A stretch of 64,000 nucleotides of DNA, taken from contig VIIQ02000046.1 of assembly GCA_007449985.2 (NCBI GenBank), forward strand, positions 310,001-374,000, read 5' to 3'. The notes beneath the pieces are model-generated. The model was not told where the DNA came from and made no database searches. It saw only the letters and a list, made by a program, of their open reading frames with translations. Position numbers and translations under genes: made by a program. Below are positions 44,885 to 57,415 of this stretch, piece by piece (position 1 is the first letter of the stretch; every line of letters begins with the position of its first letter). This DNA is from Desmodesmus armatus. Its lineage: Eukaryota > Chlorophyta > Chlorophyceae > Sphaeropleales > Scenedesmaceae.

Positions 44885-46339
44885 CGTCGGAAAAATTGGG
44901 GGCGTTGAGCAAACCGGCCTCAATCAACACTCCCCGATCAACCGGCCGAGAGTGTTTAATCAACCGGGTCGCCTGGCGCGCCGGTTGATCCAACCGACCG
45001 TTGAATCAACCGGCCGTGCGGGCGCTTTGCTAAACCAGGTTGATAGCGGCGCGGCTGGCTTCAACTCGGTTGCCCAAGGAGAGTGTTTTTATAAGCGGGT
45101 TGATGCTGAGATTGATGCTCGGGGTGTTGCTGTCAAGCGGCAAATCCTCAGTGCATGATACAGCGCGCCTTGACTCGTATGAAGCATAAGACATCGTGAA
45201 ATGCTGCTCATGCACACACCGACCTTCTTCCAGCGCAGTTCTTCAGCTCACCAACAACCAAACGTTGACCATGACGCAGCTGGATGAAATGCCTTATAGG
45301 AACAACGACAATGACTCAAGCAAACCATCAGCCAGTCTTGTGACGCAGGAACCTGCACCTAGATGCCATGAGCAACCTGCCTGTACATGTGCAGACTACA
45401 GTAGCTGCTGTCAGGCTTGTCTCACAGCTCAATGCAGACCAATGTGCAGTCATTCTGCGCACATAAGTGCTATTCTTTAGACACATCAAGTCCCCAGCAG
45501 GCTGATCGAATGGATACGTGAGTGCTGGTGCCAACAGGACACAGCAACTGTTGCGACAGCAGGTGCGCACCCAGCAGGGTGGTTGACTGCTGGGCCTTGC
45601 CTGCAGTTGCTCCTGCATCCGACAGTAGGACAAAGAAACTCTTGATTGTGTTCTCAGGACCTTAGGCTCCAGCAAATGCGTAACAGGCAGTGCGTTGGTA
45701 GAGGTTCAGCTCGTGTGCATCATATATGATATGCTGTCAAGGGCTGCACTGCATATCTGACAAACTGGTGATCACCTCAGCAGTGCTGTTGGACTTTGTG
45801 TCAGGCATGTTGTGATGTGATACCACTGCTGGCTCGGCAACGCTGGCACTGATGTGTCAAGTTGACACTCTCAAGAGTATTGCTGTATGGCAAACAGACT
45901 GCCCAGCCATGAGCTGCTGCAAGCTGATGCATCACCATATGGCCAACGCTCTCAGCCAACGTCTCAGGCATACGCACAGCCTGCTAGCACCATAGACTGG
46001 TCACAATAGGCTTTGCAGCAGCAGCAAACGAGCCAGCTAAGGCCAAGCAGAGCCTGGTGGCAACCCGGTTAGAACAACTAGATATGCCCGCCACTCAACC
46101 GTCACGGTTGTTGATATAACCACGGTGGTTATATCAACAAGGACGCCAACTGGCTTCAAACGAACCCGGTTGATTAAACACCCCCGCGCGGTTGACTTCA
46201 ACTGGCCGTCCATCAACCGGGTTGACGACGTGCTGGTTGATTAAACCGACTCGTCAACCCGGTTGATGTCCTCGTTAAATAAAGCGTGGTTGCATCAACG
46301 CTCGCTCTGGTTTAATCAACACCCCGAATTTTTCCGACG
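44885..46339. mobile_element. MITE-like non-autonomous DNA transposon, 1.46 kb
   Basis: Terminal inverted repeats of 33 bp (28 identical) begin CGTCGGAAAAATT at 44885 and end with the complement at 46339. Both subterminal regions are packed with atcaacc/ggttgat motifs in both orientations (about 44935-45110 and 46090-46320, at least a dozen in total). The central kilobase has no recognisable protein. It lies in the convergent gap between CAS and SWC4. A target-site duplication is not clear; only CA flanks both ends. Confidence 0.8.
46111..46137. repeat. Perfect palindrome, 13 bp arms
   Basis: TTGATATAACCAC, one central G, then its exact reverse complement, within the right subterminal region of the MITE. 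Confidence 0.9.
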
Positions 46340-46915
46340 CATGAGTGGGCGTGGGTGCAGCTGGCCAACACACATAGCATCACACTCTGCAGCAAAGAAA
46401 CCAGACGAACGCCTGCTTGGCAAGCACTGCCACGATGCACAAATTCGTGCACGGTTGGCCAGGCGTGTGCATGCATGGCGCAGCTGTGAACACAGGTCGC
46501 AACGGGCGTGCTGCGCAACGAGGCTAAGCAAACACTTCCGCAGCTGAGTTCCACACATCCAAGATGGGACAGCGCAAGGCACATGCTCCCCCCTCCTGCC
46601 TGTTGAGGTGCCATGATGCGATATCCCTGCATCACTGGTTCACATAGCGCTGCGCAGCGTGCTCTCTGCGTGGGACAAACTGCGGCTGAAGCAGCGCATG
46701 CCGAAAACTGGTACACAGCCACTGGTCACAACAGCGGGTGGACGAAACCATTGCCAACAGCCTGGCAGGACGCCTCAGGCCGTGCGGCACCCACTACAGC
46801 AACGCACCCAACCACAGCGCCAATATGCTGGCACAGCCCAGCTTGGCTGTGCGCAGGCAGCTGGCCACAACAGCAGCAGGCCCACCAGCTGTGGCGGAGC
46901 AAAACAGCCACCCAC
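46340..46915. other. SWC4 3' flank
   Basis: Presumed 3' UTR of the minus-strand SWC4 gene and sequence flanking the MITE. No other gene seen. Confidence 0.4.
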
Positions 46916-49900
46916 TCAGTCGTACGCCTGGCGCTTCTGGGTTCGTTGGCGCTTCTGGTTTTGCCCGCCGTCGTCTCCCTTCCTCTTCTTGCCCTTGTCT
47001 GTGCGGGCCTGCATCTGCAATCATGGAGTGTGGTGCAAGTATGTTTCACGATGTCACCCAATGCAACATAAGCCAAAGTCACGATGCAAGCCTCAGCCAC
47101 AGATGCCGCACAACCACAACCACCATGCAAATGGGCGAAGGCTGCACAAAGAGCACTCTGACATGGTGACAGACGTATAGATGGTATATGTTGTCATCTA
47201 CCCCTCATGCACCGGTCTATTTACAGTACTGTGCACAACACCATCAACATGCAAGGCCAGCACACAGGGATCCTTGCAGCTGTCCACACCACAAGACCCT
47301 ACTATTGAAGGAAACTAGCATCGCCGTTTGCCTGTCTTCTGGCTGCTTGCAACTGCTGTGCTGTTGGTAGGGTCACAAGCATGAACAATAGTCAAGCAAT
47401 TCAGTGTGGTATGGGTCAAGTCAGCATGGCGACAGATCCAGTACCACACTGAGCCGCTCAACCATTGCTCAAGCTTGTGACCCTGCTGGCAGCTTCAGCA
47501 GTACTGCTACACAGCAACACACATCTGTGTCTTACACACAGACTATCCTGCTGAGATGACTTGGCTGGTTGCAAGCCATGTATCAACACAGATCCCTGTC
47601 TGCCGTGCAAACTACAGCAAAGCTACAGCAAAACGTAGAAGCACACCCTCACAACCCCATGCAGTCATACAAAACGCGACGCACCTGCCGCCTGAGTTCG
47701 TGCAGCTGCAGGATCTCCCCACGCAGCGCCAGGTGGGCCCCGCAGACCGACCGCGAGTTGCAGCGCGGCACGCTGGTGTAGCCAATCTCACCCAGCAACG
47801 CCTCCAGAGACTTCTGGTTCTTGCTGCAAAAAAACCCAGGCAAAAAGGGCGCAGACACACCAGAACAAACTCAAGCCAGCTGCAGCAGTCGACAGGCAAT
47901 GCATGGCTGTACATCGCCGAGCAGCAAAATTGCTGCAACAAGCATGGCATGCTCTGGTGGTGCGCTGCACCTGGCAGAGAGCTGGTGGGGCTTGTGCACA
48001 GCAACCGTTGCTAGCAACATGACCAGGGATGATGATGCAGTGCTGAGTGTACATTGCAAAATAACAAAACAGGTGCCAACGGGATTCAAGTTGGCCACTC
48101 ACGTTGAGGACCCCAGTGTCTGCTTCTCCTGGGCCGTCACCATGTCGCGCATGTGCGCACCACGCGCGTACACGCCAGGCGTGGGCCAGAAGGGCTCCAG
48201 GTGGGTGCTGAGCAGGGACGACACACCCATAGGTACCTGGTTGGGGAACTCCTGCAGCGCAGCCAGGGGAGGGTGGGGGGGGGGAGTTCAGGGGTTGAAG
48301 ATTTGATTCTCGTGCGTGTGTGGGTTGGGGGGGGGGCGCGAGGTGGGCATGGGGTTGGGTTGGGCTCGTGCAGCCAAGCAGACGGGACACATGTGAGAAC
48401 TGCCGTAAGCCGCACAGGCGCAACAAGACTGCAGCAAGCATGGCTCTGGCAGCAGCGGCAGCCAGCATGCCTGACACCCTAGCTGTGCCAAGCTGCAACC
48501 TGCGACAGCTACTGCAGCACCGTACAGGCCGAAAGCGTGCATCCGCAGACTGCAAGCAGGCAGGGCTATGTAAAACCGCTGCAGCTGCTGCCGCTGCTGC
48601 CAGACCCAGGCTGACTACCTCACCCATGGAGCTGGCCAGCCCCAGTCATGCGCAACACAGCTCACGTTGCAGTCACCCTTCAACACTACGGTCAGGCTGC
48701 TCACTTTTTGAACATTTTTTGACAGGCTTTGCATCGCCTCATGGCTCACCTGAGGGTAGATGAGGTTCTCAGGCGCAAACACGATGTCCTGCACAGGCGC
48801 AGCAGCAGGCTTGGGCGCAGCAGGCGGCGCGGCCTTCTTGGCTGCTGCTGCTGCAGCTGCGGCGGCAGCGGCTGCTGCTGCATGCTCTGCCTTGCGCTTC
48901 TCCTCGATCACCTTGGCCTTCTCAAGGATCTGCAGGACAGGACAGGACAGGACAGAACAGGACAACACGGCCTTGGATGTTATCAGCGCTGCGACATACC
49001 AACCCTACCCGCACGGTGGCTGCATACTTCAGGGCAAGGCATGGGGTTGAAGATGCCGTTGCCAGCAAGCACTCAAAGACCCGACACCAATTGGATCAAA
49101 CTCGACAGGATACTTTGGGCGCAGGCCTGCCGTAGCAACAGAATATGAAGCACTGTTCGCTCCAGTGGTTGGGACCGTGCTGCCCACCTCGTTCTGCGCC
49201 GTCTCGTCTTCATTGCTCAGCGTCATCATAGTGTTCAGCGCAGCACGCCGCGCGCGATCTGCACAGCGTCACGAGCACATGCACATATGTCAGGAGAGCA
49301 AGAAGTATGCCCGCCACACAAAACATAGCCTAGCCCTGCATAGTACTGAGGCCTAGGCAGCCTGCAGCAAGCTACACCAACCTGCTGGCATGCTGACCCA
49401 CACACCAGCAGGCCAACATGCTGCGGCCTATGATTTTCGGCTGTAATTCCCCTGATCACTATGAAGAGCTGCTTGCAGGACAGCTGCTGTTGTGTGCTGC
49501 AACGGCTGTGGCTCAGTGATCTCACCGTGGTTTGCGTTGTAAGGGTTGCGCAGCAGGGGCTGGTTGAGCAGCGTTGCATCGGTGCCCTCCCGTGCAACCA
49601 TGAGCTTGCGTGCAATGCTATAGTAGCGGTCCTTGAGGTCTTCCAAGCTGCGGGGCGGGCCACCAGGAAACTGCGGCACAGCAGCCACATGCATGCGTTG
49701 CACACTCAGCAGCATGGATCCAAGTATCAACCATATTGCATGCAACGTGATGTGTGCTTTGACTATCTGAACAATGCACTGATTGGCCTACCGAGCCAGG
49801 CTGACTGCATACCCCTAGGAATAGACTAACCCTCCTCCTGCATGCTGTCAACAAGATGCTGATTACAGCGCCCAACTGCGCTCACATTGTATCTGTCTGC

Positions 49901-51383
49901 CACCACCACAAAGCGCAGGTCAAACTGCTCCAGCATGTCCAGCAGGTAGTCTGTCTCCTCCTTGGTCCAGCCCATCTGCACCAGCGCATTGTCACGGCTG
50001 ATCACATTCAGCCACTCCTCACCATCATAGCGGTAGATATGGACCTGTTGCACACAGCAACGACACAGGCACAGCACAGCACAGCACAGCACAGCACAGC
50101 ACAGCACACAGCACAGCGCGGAAACGACAGCACATGAGTATCGTGTCAGCAGAGTCCGGCTCAACATGTTCAGCCATGCCGATCTCATACGGTGGTAATA
50201 TCAAGGCCACAACAACCGCGAGAACAGCCGCCGGCCCTTGTTGCAGGTCCCACCTTCTTGTTGTACTTGGCAAACTGGTAGTCGCCCTCGTGTGCATCCC
50301 TGATGCGCCCGTTGGCGTCCTTGTAGCCCTTCACCCAGTGCACCATCTCCAGGCCATCCTCCCTGCCCTGTTGCATCGCAGGACCAGCACCAGCAGAGCA
50401 GGGCACAGCTCAGGGTTTGCGACATGAGCTGAGACGAGCTGAGGTCATTATGCAGCACCTGTCCCCCTCTCCATTGTGGCCCAGCGACAACTGCTTTGGT
50501 TCAAACAGCACAACGTTGCACCACCATCCGCAATTCTGAGGAGTCCCAGACCCTGCGATGGCTTCTGCCATTCACGCCATCTTGACAGTGCTCTGCAGTT
50601 CTAGGGCGTGCTGTGCTCTTATGCTGCACCAGTTGGGTGCTACTGCGGCTCTTACCTGGTTCCTGAAGGGTTTTAGCCGGTAGATTACTGTGCCTTTGTG
50701 TGAGGGCTTGGGTTTAGCCAGCTTGTCCTTCTTCTTGAACTCCCCTGCCGGCATAAACAGAGGTGACAGCCCACACGCCGTCACACAGACGCCATCAGCA
50801 ACTGTGCCTGCTGGACTACATCACCACTTTGATGCAGCAACAGCCTGTCGGCTTGCTGCTAGCCGACTGCAAGACTGCTGCCAGGGGGAGCACCATGGGG
50901 CCTGCTCAATATTCATCTGGCAAGGCAGGAAGCATGAACTGCCTGCTGCCTGCTGATACCTGAGCGCCTGCTGCTGCTGCTGCTGCTGCTGACTAGAGAA
51001 GTGGGAGAGTGTGTGTCAAGGGTGCTGCACCAGCAGCATGGTGCCTGCTGAAAGTTCATAACTCGTCCAGCAGACCCTTGCAGCGCTCACCCAGGAGGTG
51101 TGTGGGGATGACTGGGTTTGAGCCACCAAGGAGGGCAAAAGCCTCTCTGCTCATGCCCTCCGGCCTCTTCATCTTCTCAGGCTTGGCCTTGCCCTCGGGC
51201 TTGCCCAGGTCACCACCAGGTGGCCCCCGAGGCATTCCCAGGATGTCCTTGACATCTGCAGTTTTGCACAGGCTGCCTCAAGCACCGGCCAACGAAAGCA
51301 GGGACTATGCACAGATTCACAGAACATAGCTGCAAAACATGCCCCTGAACAGGCATGCTGAGCCACCACAGCCTACCTGCCAT
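46916..51383 (-). CDS. SWC4: SWC4/DMAP1, SWR1 and NuA4 complex subunit (438 aa)
   Basis: Eleven exons (51383-51377, 51255-51091, 50744-50656, 50367-50254, 50044-49886, 49670-49526, 49258-49188, 48929-48750, 48251-48103, 47823-47685, 47014-46916) join in phase. The total is close to plant SWC4 (about 440). The N-terminus is MADVKDILGMPRGPPGG, then MSREAFALLGGSNPVIP. The DMAP1-type SANT/Myb domain spans about 110-215: GDYQFAKYNKK, MGWTKEETDYLLDMLEQFDLR, LEDLKDRYYSIARKLM. After an Ala-rich coiled region comes the conserved C-terminal motif VCGAHLALRGEILQLHELRR, and a basic tail (GKKRKGDDGGQNQKRQRTQK). SWC4 is a shared subunit of chromatin remodeler SWR1 (H2A.Z deposition) and acetyltransferase NuA4. 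The first coding exon is only 7 nt (ATGGCAG). The final basic exon is supported by phase and total length, less by homology. Confidence 0.93.
48934..48963 (+). repeat. (GGACA)n microsatellite
   Basis: Five to six pentamer units in an SWC4 intron, immediately upstream (in transcript sense) of exon 8. Confidence 0.9.
50068..50117 (+). repeat. (GCACA)n microsatellite
   Basis: About nine pentamer units in the SWC4 intron preceding the SANT exon. Confidence 0.9.
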
Positions 51384-53398
51384 CTGTCCTCCAGCAACAG
51401 CAGTTCAACTGGCAGGGCAAGGGTGCTGCTGCGCCAATAGCCTTTACTTGGTTCCTGACGTGTGGCTACAGTCTCACACCCATGCCACGAGCTTGCACCA
51501 TCAAGGTGGGCTCCTACATGGACAGCTACGCGTGCTACTGCCCTGATCTACTGCTGTTGAACTCCAGTTGAGTTCTTCGGTCTGTGGCTGTTGGATGCTA
51601 CTTGCTTGGCCTCTCAACCGAGTTTCAAAAAAGCAATCAGCAAGACAATGTGCCCCCTGTGGCGTGGACTGGTTGGTGATGGCAACAATGCTTGCTCAGC
51701 AATGCTCAGAAGAGAACAGGTGGTGAGGTGATTGGCGGACTTTGTGAGCCTTTGATTCATAGTTCTTCAAGCTGGACACACCACTGTGGTCATACTTAGC
51801 TTAAACCTTGGAATTGTGTGAGTGCCAGGCACATGCAGTTGTTGTTGTTGTAGTAAGATCGCAGAGGCTGAAGCTGTCGTGTCTGTCAACTCAAAGAAGT
51901 GGTTGATGATGCATATGCAGGTGCAAATGCGGCTAGACGAGCTTCGGGGCCCCCAACCCTTGGCTCACTGTGACATGAAGGTGTCATGCAGTTGTTGTTG
52001 TTGTTCTGTGTGATGTGTGGTTCACAGTGGCTTGTTCAGAGCCACCAGGCTGCTAATGCTGGACAGTAACATATGCAGGCTGCAGCACGGGCCCGACCCT
52101 TCCAGGCTGGACATGGTTGGCAGGCATATCATGAGATACACTGCAAAGCATGGCATGTGTTGATGGCAGGCTTGCAGGTCTTCAAGTCAGAAAGTGCTGC
52201 AATCTCACAGGGACCCATAATATATCACACTCACAAAGTTACAGCCTGACATTGTGTGTTGGCACACTGTTGCCATACACAACCAAGCACCCTTCTGCAA
52301 GCACCCCTACGACCTGCCAGACAGAGCAATAGGTGGCCTGGTTGCTACATATGCAGATCCATCAAACATCCCCACCCATCAGCAGGGTCATTACAGCCCT
52401 CTATATTGGCCGGACACACTGTCGCAGCCCAAAACAACATAGGCCCACTGCTGTGTTTCAGCAGCATGATTGCCGCTGTGAGAAGCGGCCTGTCAAAAAG
52501 CATTCAACTCGAGTGTAATCCACAACCCATACAGCTGCAAGGACCAGACCCTTTGCCAGAGCGCGCAGTCATGCACTGTGTGATCTGGAGGAAGAGTCAG
52601 CACAACAAGGCATATGCTGGCAGTGGTGGTGCGCCGCAGGGCCTGTACTGCACCCACGCGTCCAGCACCGGCACTGGCTGCTGTGGCTGCGCCTGCTGCC
52701 ATATCCACGGTGCACACCCCCCCCCCCCCCCCACATGCTAAGCGGGTGGCACCAGGTGTTCAGCCTGCGAGCTGCCGTACTTCCCAAAGGTGAGCCTTCT
52801 GAACGCCTTGCTGCGCATGTGCTACGTTCCATGGCTGCGTAAGGGCCCTATTTGAAGGCGCAATACGCCCATTCACCGTTGAACACCTCGTCCAGTGCCC
52901 TGCGGGCACAGCACAGCACCAGCAGCAAACAACAGGGGTGCGGCAAAACCGGCTTGAGTTGGCTGGCGGGCATGTCACCCTGTTGACCTGCTGCCCAGTA
53001 TGAGCTCCAAGCGCAGCAATGTGGCCAACCTTGCCGTCAAGCTGCCCTATGAGCAATGTTCAGGCACAATTGTGCTGCCACAGTCTGAGAGTATTTGGGC
53101 ACCAGCCATGACACTTACTGAATATAGCCCATTTCGTCATCACGTGACAGGCCTACATACACATTCACTGTGAAGAGGTGTGCTGCCAGGATGCGGCCGC
53201 AGTAGCGAGAGGCAGGGTGTCGCCGGCTGCGCTGCTGCTGCTGCTGGGCGGCGGTTAGGGCTGCTGCCGTGACTGCCGTAAGCGCTGCTGCGACTGCCGC
53301 AGCTCAGAAAGCCCTGGTCCCCTCAGCTGCTGTGTTGGCAGCCAGTCGCACACAACATGCCAGGTGCTGCTGCCTGCCGAGTGATGCCCCATATGCCG
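51384..53398. other. Intergenic, 2 kb, no confident gene
   Basis: Upstream region of SWC4 and downstream region of the WD40 gene. It contains a 16-C tract (52717-52732), three gttgttgttgt tracts near 51840 and 51990, and a plus-strand frame near 52850-53000 with a weak reverse-transcriptase-tail-like VEHLVQCP, too little to call. Confidence 0.4.
52717..52732 (+). repeat. Poly(C) tract, 16 bases
   Basis: Run of 16 C between the SWC4 and WD40 genes. Confidence 0.95.
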
Positions 53399-55838
53399 TC
53401 ACGCAAACCGGTAGGATATCACACTGCCATCATCACCACTACACACAAGATGGCACGGCCCACACTCTATCGCCCTGACTGCAGCCTGGCCAGCACCCAG
53501 GGCATACAAGGTCCTGCCTTGCACAGCATCAACGACATGCACAGACCCATCACCACAGCCACACACCACTAACCCATCACCCACTGCTGCTAGAGAGTAG
53601 GGAAAGTCTGTCAGCTGCACTGTACTTCGTGGTCTGTAGGAGGCTGCGGGGTCAACGACTTTGAGCGTCTGGTCTGCTCCTGCACTTACGACTAGCTGCC
53701 GGCAGCCATCAGCAACTGCGCACAACAACAGCGCAGTCAGTTGAAGCAGCACCACAAGTCAGCACAGTGGTGCATGGTGTTGATGATGCAACTACCCCAA
53801 CCAACCAAGGTTTCAAAGCAACATGCCATGTTGCTGACCCAAGAATTGGCAGACAGAGGTTGACATTCACAAGAACACCAGCACAGGCGCGCACAGCACA
53901 AACTTGTTTAAGGGCCTCCCGCATTTGCCATTGCCCAAAAGCCCGCCATTGTACGCACCTGTCACGATGCTGCCAACAGCACCTTTGCCACGTGCGTCTG
54001 CATGTAACGCCTGTTGCGCCACGCTGCTGCCAGTCCTGCCGTCCCAAACCCTGAGGCTCCCGTCCTGGCCGCCTGAGAGAGCCAGCGCGCTGCTGGTGCC
54101 GTCAGCTGAGCCTTGCTGCCCTTCCTGCTGCCATGCCAGTGCTGTGATGTGCCCTTCATGCGCCTCCTTGCAGCCCCAACCAGCTGTGGCGGTGCTGACG
54201 TCCCAGAACATCAAGCTGCCCTTGCGGTCCCCTGCACCGGCAGCAACATCAGCAAGTCCCCAGCATGCCACTCAACTTTCCACTGACGCCAAGTTACGGT
54301 GCAGCACAAAACACAGGACACCTCGCAGCTGGCTCTTGCGCATGTTGCAGAGTGCACACAGACAAGCGCACGCACAAACAGTCTGTTACCATATCTGCAC
54401 CCTACTGCTTGCCTAGCTGTGCACGCTGCTAAGCGATGGCCGGCGTCAATAGTATGCAGGTGGCTTCCAGCACTCACCAGTCAGCAGGGCACCACCACCA
54501 GGAGCCACGGCAAGCTCCAGCACAGGGCCAGTGTGCCCTGACATGACCGCCAGCTGCTTGGCTGCACGACCAGCAAGGTCCCACACTTTGACGGTCTTGT
54601 CGTAGCTGCAGGATGCGGCCAGCACTGGTGCTCCTGCTGCATGGAAACCGCCCTGCGCCCTGCTCACACCAGCACAAGCCCTGCCGCTGCTACTGTTGCG
54701 TGCTGGACCTGGATGGCTCGTTCCTGGTGCTGAGTTTGCTGGCTGTGCTGGAGCTGCTTGCTCAGGTGACTGCAAAGCAGCCACCTTGGCCACTGGGCCC
54801 GCATGTGCTGGCTTGACCTCTGTGCCAGCTGTCCCTGAAGCCGGCCATAGCCACAGCCGCCCGTCCATGCCGCCAGAAAGCACGCGGCCACCAGGTAAGC
54901 AGCAAACAGTGGTCACCCACCTGCGAACCAAAAGGCCAGCGGGGGCAGGATACGCGGGAGCAGGACAAGACAGCTACAAGTTGACACTGTGGTGGCAAAC
55001 ATGCCATCGGGTGCCAGTCAAGCTACCTGGGCAACTGCAGGAGACTGCAAGGTGTGCTGTTGGCTGATGGCTGGTGCTGATGACTGTTTGTGATAAACAA
55101 CATTGTACAGTAACTCACTCAGTGTGGCCAGCGGACTTGGAGTAGAGCGTGCGCCGCTTGCAGCCAGTGATGGTGTCAATAACATACAGCGCATGGTCTG
55201 CACTGCCAACGACTATATCACCGTTGCTGCCAGTCACAGCAGCACTGCACAGCAGGGGCCGCTCCGACAGCTGCACCAGCACGCCTGCGGCAGCAAGAAA
55301 AGACTGTCGACGATCAGGACTACATGCTGACATGATCCAACCTGCAGCCCTTGCATGGAGAGTTATGTATTTGCTGTGTGCTGAGTACCTTCATGAGCTT
55401 GATCCCACATATGGCACCCTAGTGCTATCGCTGCCTACCTGCCTGATCAACAGGGCCAGTCCGCCAACCAGGAGCAATAGGGCTGTTGACAGTCCCTCCT
55501 ATGCCTGCCTCAGCCTGCCTCCTGGCCGCCTGAATCACTTTGTTGTTTGAGTCTGTTGTGTTGGGCGCTGATGCCGCTGCACGGTGTGCGCTGGGGACTT
55601 GGTTCGCGCCAGGCTTGTGCCTGTGCTGAACTTCTGACGTGGTGTGAGGGAGCTGACCCGCCTTGGCTGCAGTGGAGCTGTGAGCTGCTGAAAGCTCCTG
55701 GAACGCCATTTCAAACTCGTGCATATAGGCTTCATTGTCGGCATCAGATGCTGCAGCAGCATGGCGGTCTGGAGCCTGTTGCCGCTGTTTGCGAGCCTCC
55801 TTCAGTCTTTGCAGGGCAGCAGAGGTTGTTGGCTTCAT
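53399..55838 (-). CDS. WD40-repeat protein (five exons, 532 aa)
   Basis: Exons 55838-55439, 55284-55119, 54920-54478, 54231-53959 and 53715-53399 keep phase from ATG to stop. Residues 1-135 are charged and Gln/Ala-rich (LQRLKEARKQRQQ, EAYMHEFEMAFQELSAAH), probably helical. From about 136 to the end, WD40 blades follow one another: GDIVVGSADHALYVIDT, GHTEWVTTVCCLPGG with SGGMDGRLWLW, ASCSYDKTVKVWDLAG, MSGHTGPVLELAV, GDRKGSLMFWDVS, HEGHITALAW, SGGQDGSLRVWDG, SAGADQTLKVVD, CGDGSVHVVD, CSGDDGSVISYRF. Six to seven blades would close a propeller. WD40 propellers are protein-interaction platforms. The N-terminal region is not one I recognise, so the complex and pathway stay open. It is divergent from MPC2. 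Confidence 0.85.
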
Positions 55839-56386
55839 CCTCTACGAACACACGAAAGGGTGCCAGCTTGTGCTGGAAGAGTGGTGATGAGGCCACGTCA
55901 GACTTCAAAAACAGGCAGTGCAGTAGGAGACAGTCATATGATTGGCTGGAAGAGGCTGCTGGCTGACTACCTCGCAGAGTTGATGATATCTGTAGCCACA
56001 TGTGATGGAAAAGGGGTTTGAGTGATCTGCCAGGGTTGATCACCGACACGTTTGCGCTGTCTCGCCTCGTGCATGCCGGTAGTACGGACAGCTGCTGCTG
56101 CTTGGTTGCTTTGTCACTTGCCTTTTGGTCGAGACTGAACTCCGCCACAGCATACACGTGACGCAGTCCTCCCACAACGCTGGAAACGGGCCTGTATCTG
56201 CGGGACAAGGACAAAGGTATCCCAATTTTTCATTCGGACCGTCTGGCAGGCGCAGATGCTCTCTATTGCGGCAACAGCAGCGTTTGCACCTGTTGATCCA
56301 GACTTTCACAAACAACCCTCTACCATACCTGTGCAGGTGCTACATAGCTCAGCCGTCAATTGGCCCCAAGCAGCAGTTCAGTCAGC
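55839..56386. promoter_or_regulatory. Shared 5' interval, WD40 gene and MPC2
   Basis: The 548 bp between divergent start codons should hold both promoters. No clear TATA element is visible. Confidence 0.4.
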
Positions 56387-57415
56387 ATGGCAGTGGCACG
56401 GTTGCAGGCCTTCTGGAACCACCCAGCTGGACCAAAGACAAGTAGGTTCGCCTGCCCCTCCCCTCAGGATGCAGCAGAGAGAGTGGAGCATAGGCCAGAG
56501 CATGCTCCCCCCCGGAACAGCAGCTGGTCTCATAAGCCAACGCAATGTCATGGTTTCTTGACTTGCAGTCCATTTCTGGGCACCCACCTTTAAGTGGGGC
56601 ATCACCATCGCCAACATCGCAGACATGCAGCGCCCTGCAGACAAGGTGTCCACACCACAACAATGCGGTACGGCCGGGGGTGTGACTACGAGCAGGAGAA
56701 GCAGCCTGTTCGCAGCAATCAGCAGCAGCTGTTCCTGTGTATACCAACTGCTGCCAGTTTGCCAACTAAGCACAGCCATACCTTGCAAATTCTCAACCTT
56801 GAACGAGTGCATCTGCAGTGTACATTTCCGCTGTGTGGCGTGGAAGCAACAGACAACTTGGCTGTGATGCACTCGTGTGGCTGATGCATGCACCACCGTT
56901 GCTGTCTCTCTGCCTGCAGCTGTGACGCTTACGGGCCTGATCTGGACTCGCTACAGCACACAGATCACACCCATCAACTACAACCTGATGACAGTGAATG
57001 CATTCATGGCAATTACAGGCAGTTACCAGCTGTACAGGAAGTTCATGTGAGTCTGCTGTGCCGGTGGTGCACCCAATGGGCCATACTCCTGATCCAGCCT
57101 CAGCAGCGTTCAGCAGCCTGTAACTGTAATGCACACACCAGCCCATGTATCCGACGCACATGGGCTGTATGCACCGCAAAAGTGATGGCAGCAATTGCTG
57201 CCACGCATTCTGCTCACCAGCAAGCAGCCGCCCACAAACAACTGCATCGTGACTCAATACCAGCAAGGATACAAGCGCCAGACAGGCGCACTGCCATGTC
57301 CAAAGCATCATCTTTATGGCTGAGCAGCTGCCTCTGTGCTTGATGTTCTGTTCTGCTAATGTGTTTGTGCTGCAGGTGGGAAATGAGCCAGAAGCAGGTT
57401 GCCAGCACAGCCTGA
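56387..57415 (+). CDS. MPC2: Mitochondrial pyruvate carrier subunit 2 (106 aa)
   Basis: Exons 56387-56441, 56569-56667, 56920-57046 and 57376-57415 join to 106 residues, the normal MPC size. The protein follows plant MPC2-type subunits: MAVARLQAFWNHPAGPKTI, HFWAPTFKWGITIANIADM, then AVTLTGLIWTRYSTQITPIN, and NLMTVNAFMAITGSYQLYRK. Three short hydrophobic helices are expected, with the amphipathic N-terminus LQAFWNHPAGP. MPC1/MPC2 heterodimers in the inner mitochondrial membrane import pyruvate for oxidation. The last exon adds only WEMSQKQVASTA after the conserved region. TGTAA at 57722 is a possible poly(A) signal. Identification is firm; pairing with an MPC1 elsewhere is assumed. Confidence 0.95.

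Noticed and set aside
45328..45675. 115-codon frame inside the MITE as a possible transposase remnant
   Set aside because: No catalytic motif; composition matches random frames in this sequence.
52850..53000. Frame with VEHLVQCP, reminiscent of the Cys-containing tail of non-LTR reverse transcriptases
   Set aside because: Too short and isolated; no RT catalytic motif nearby.
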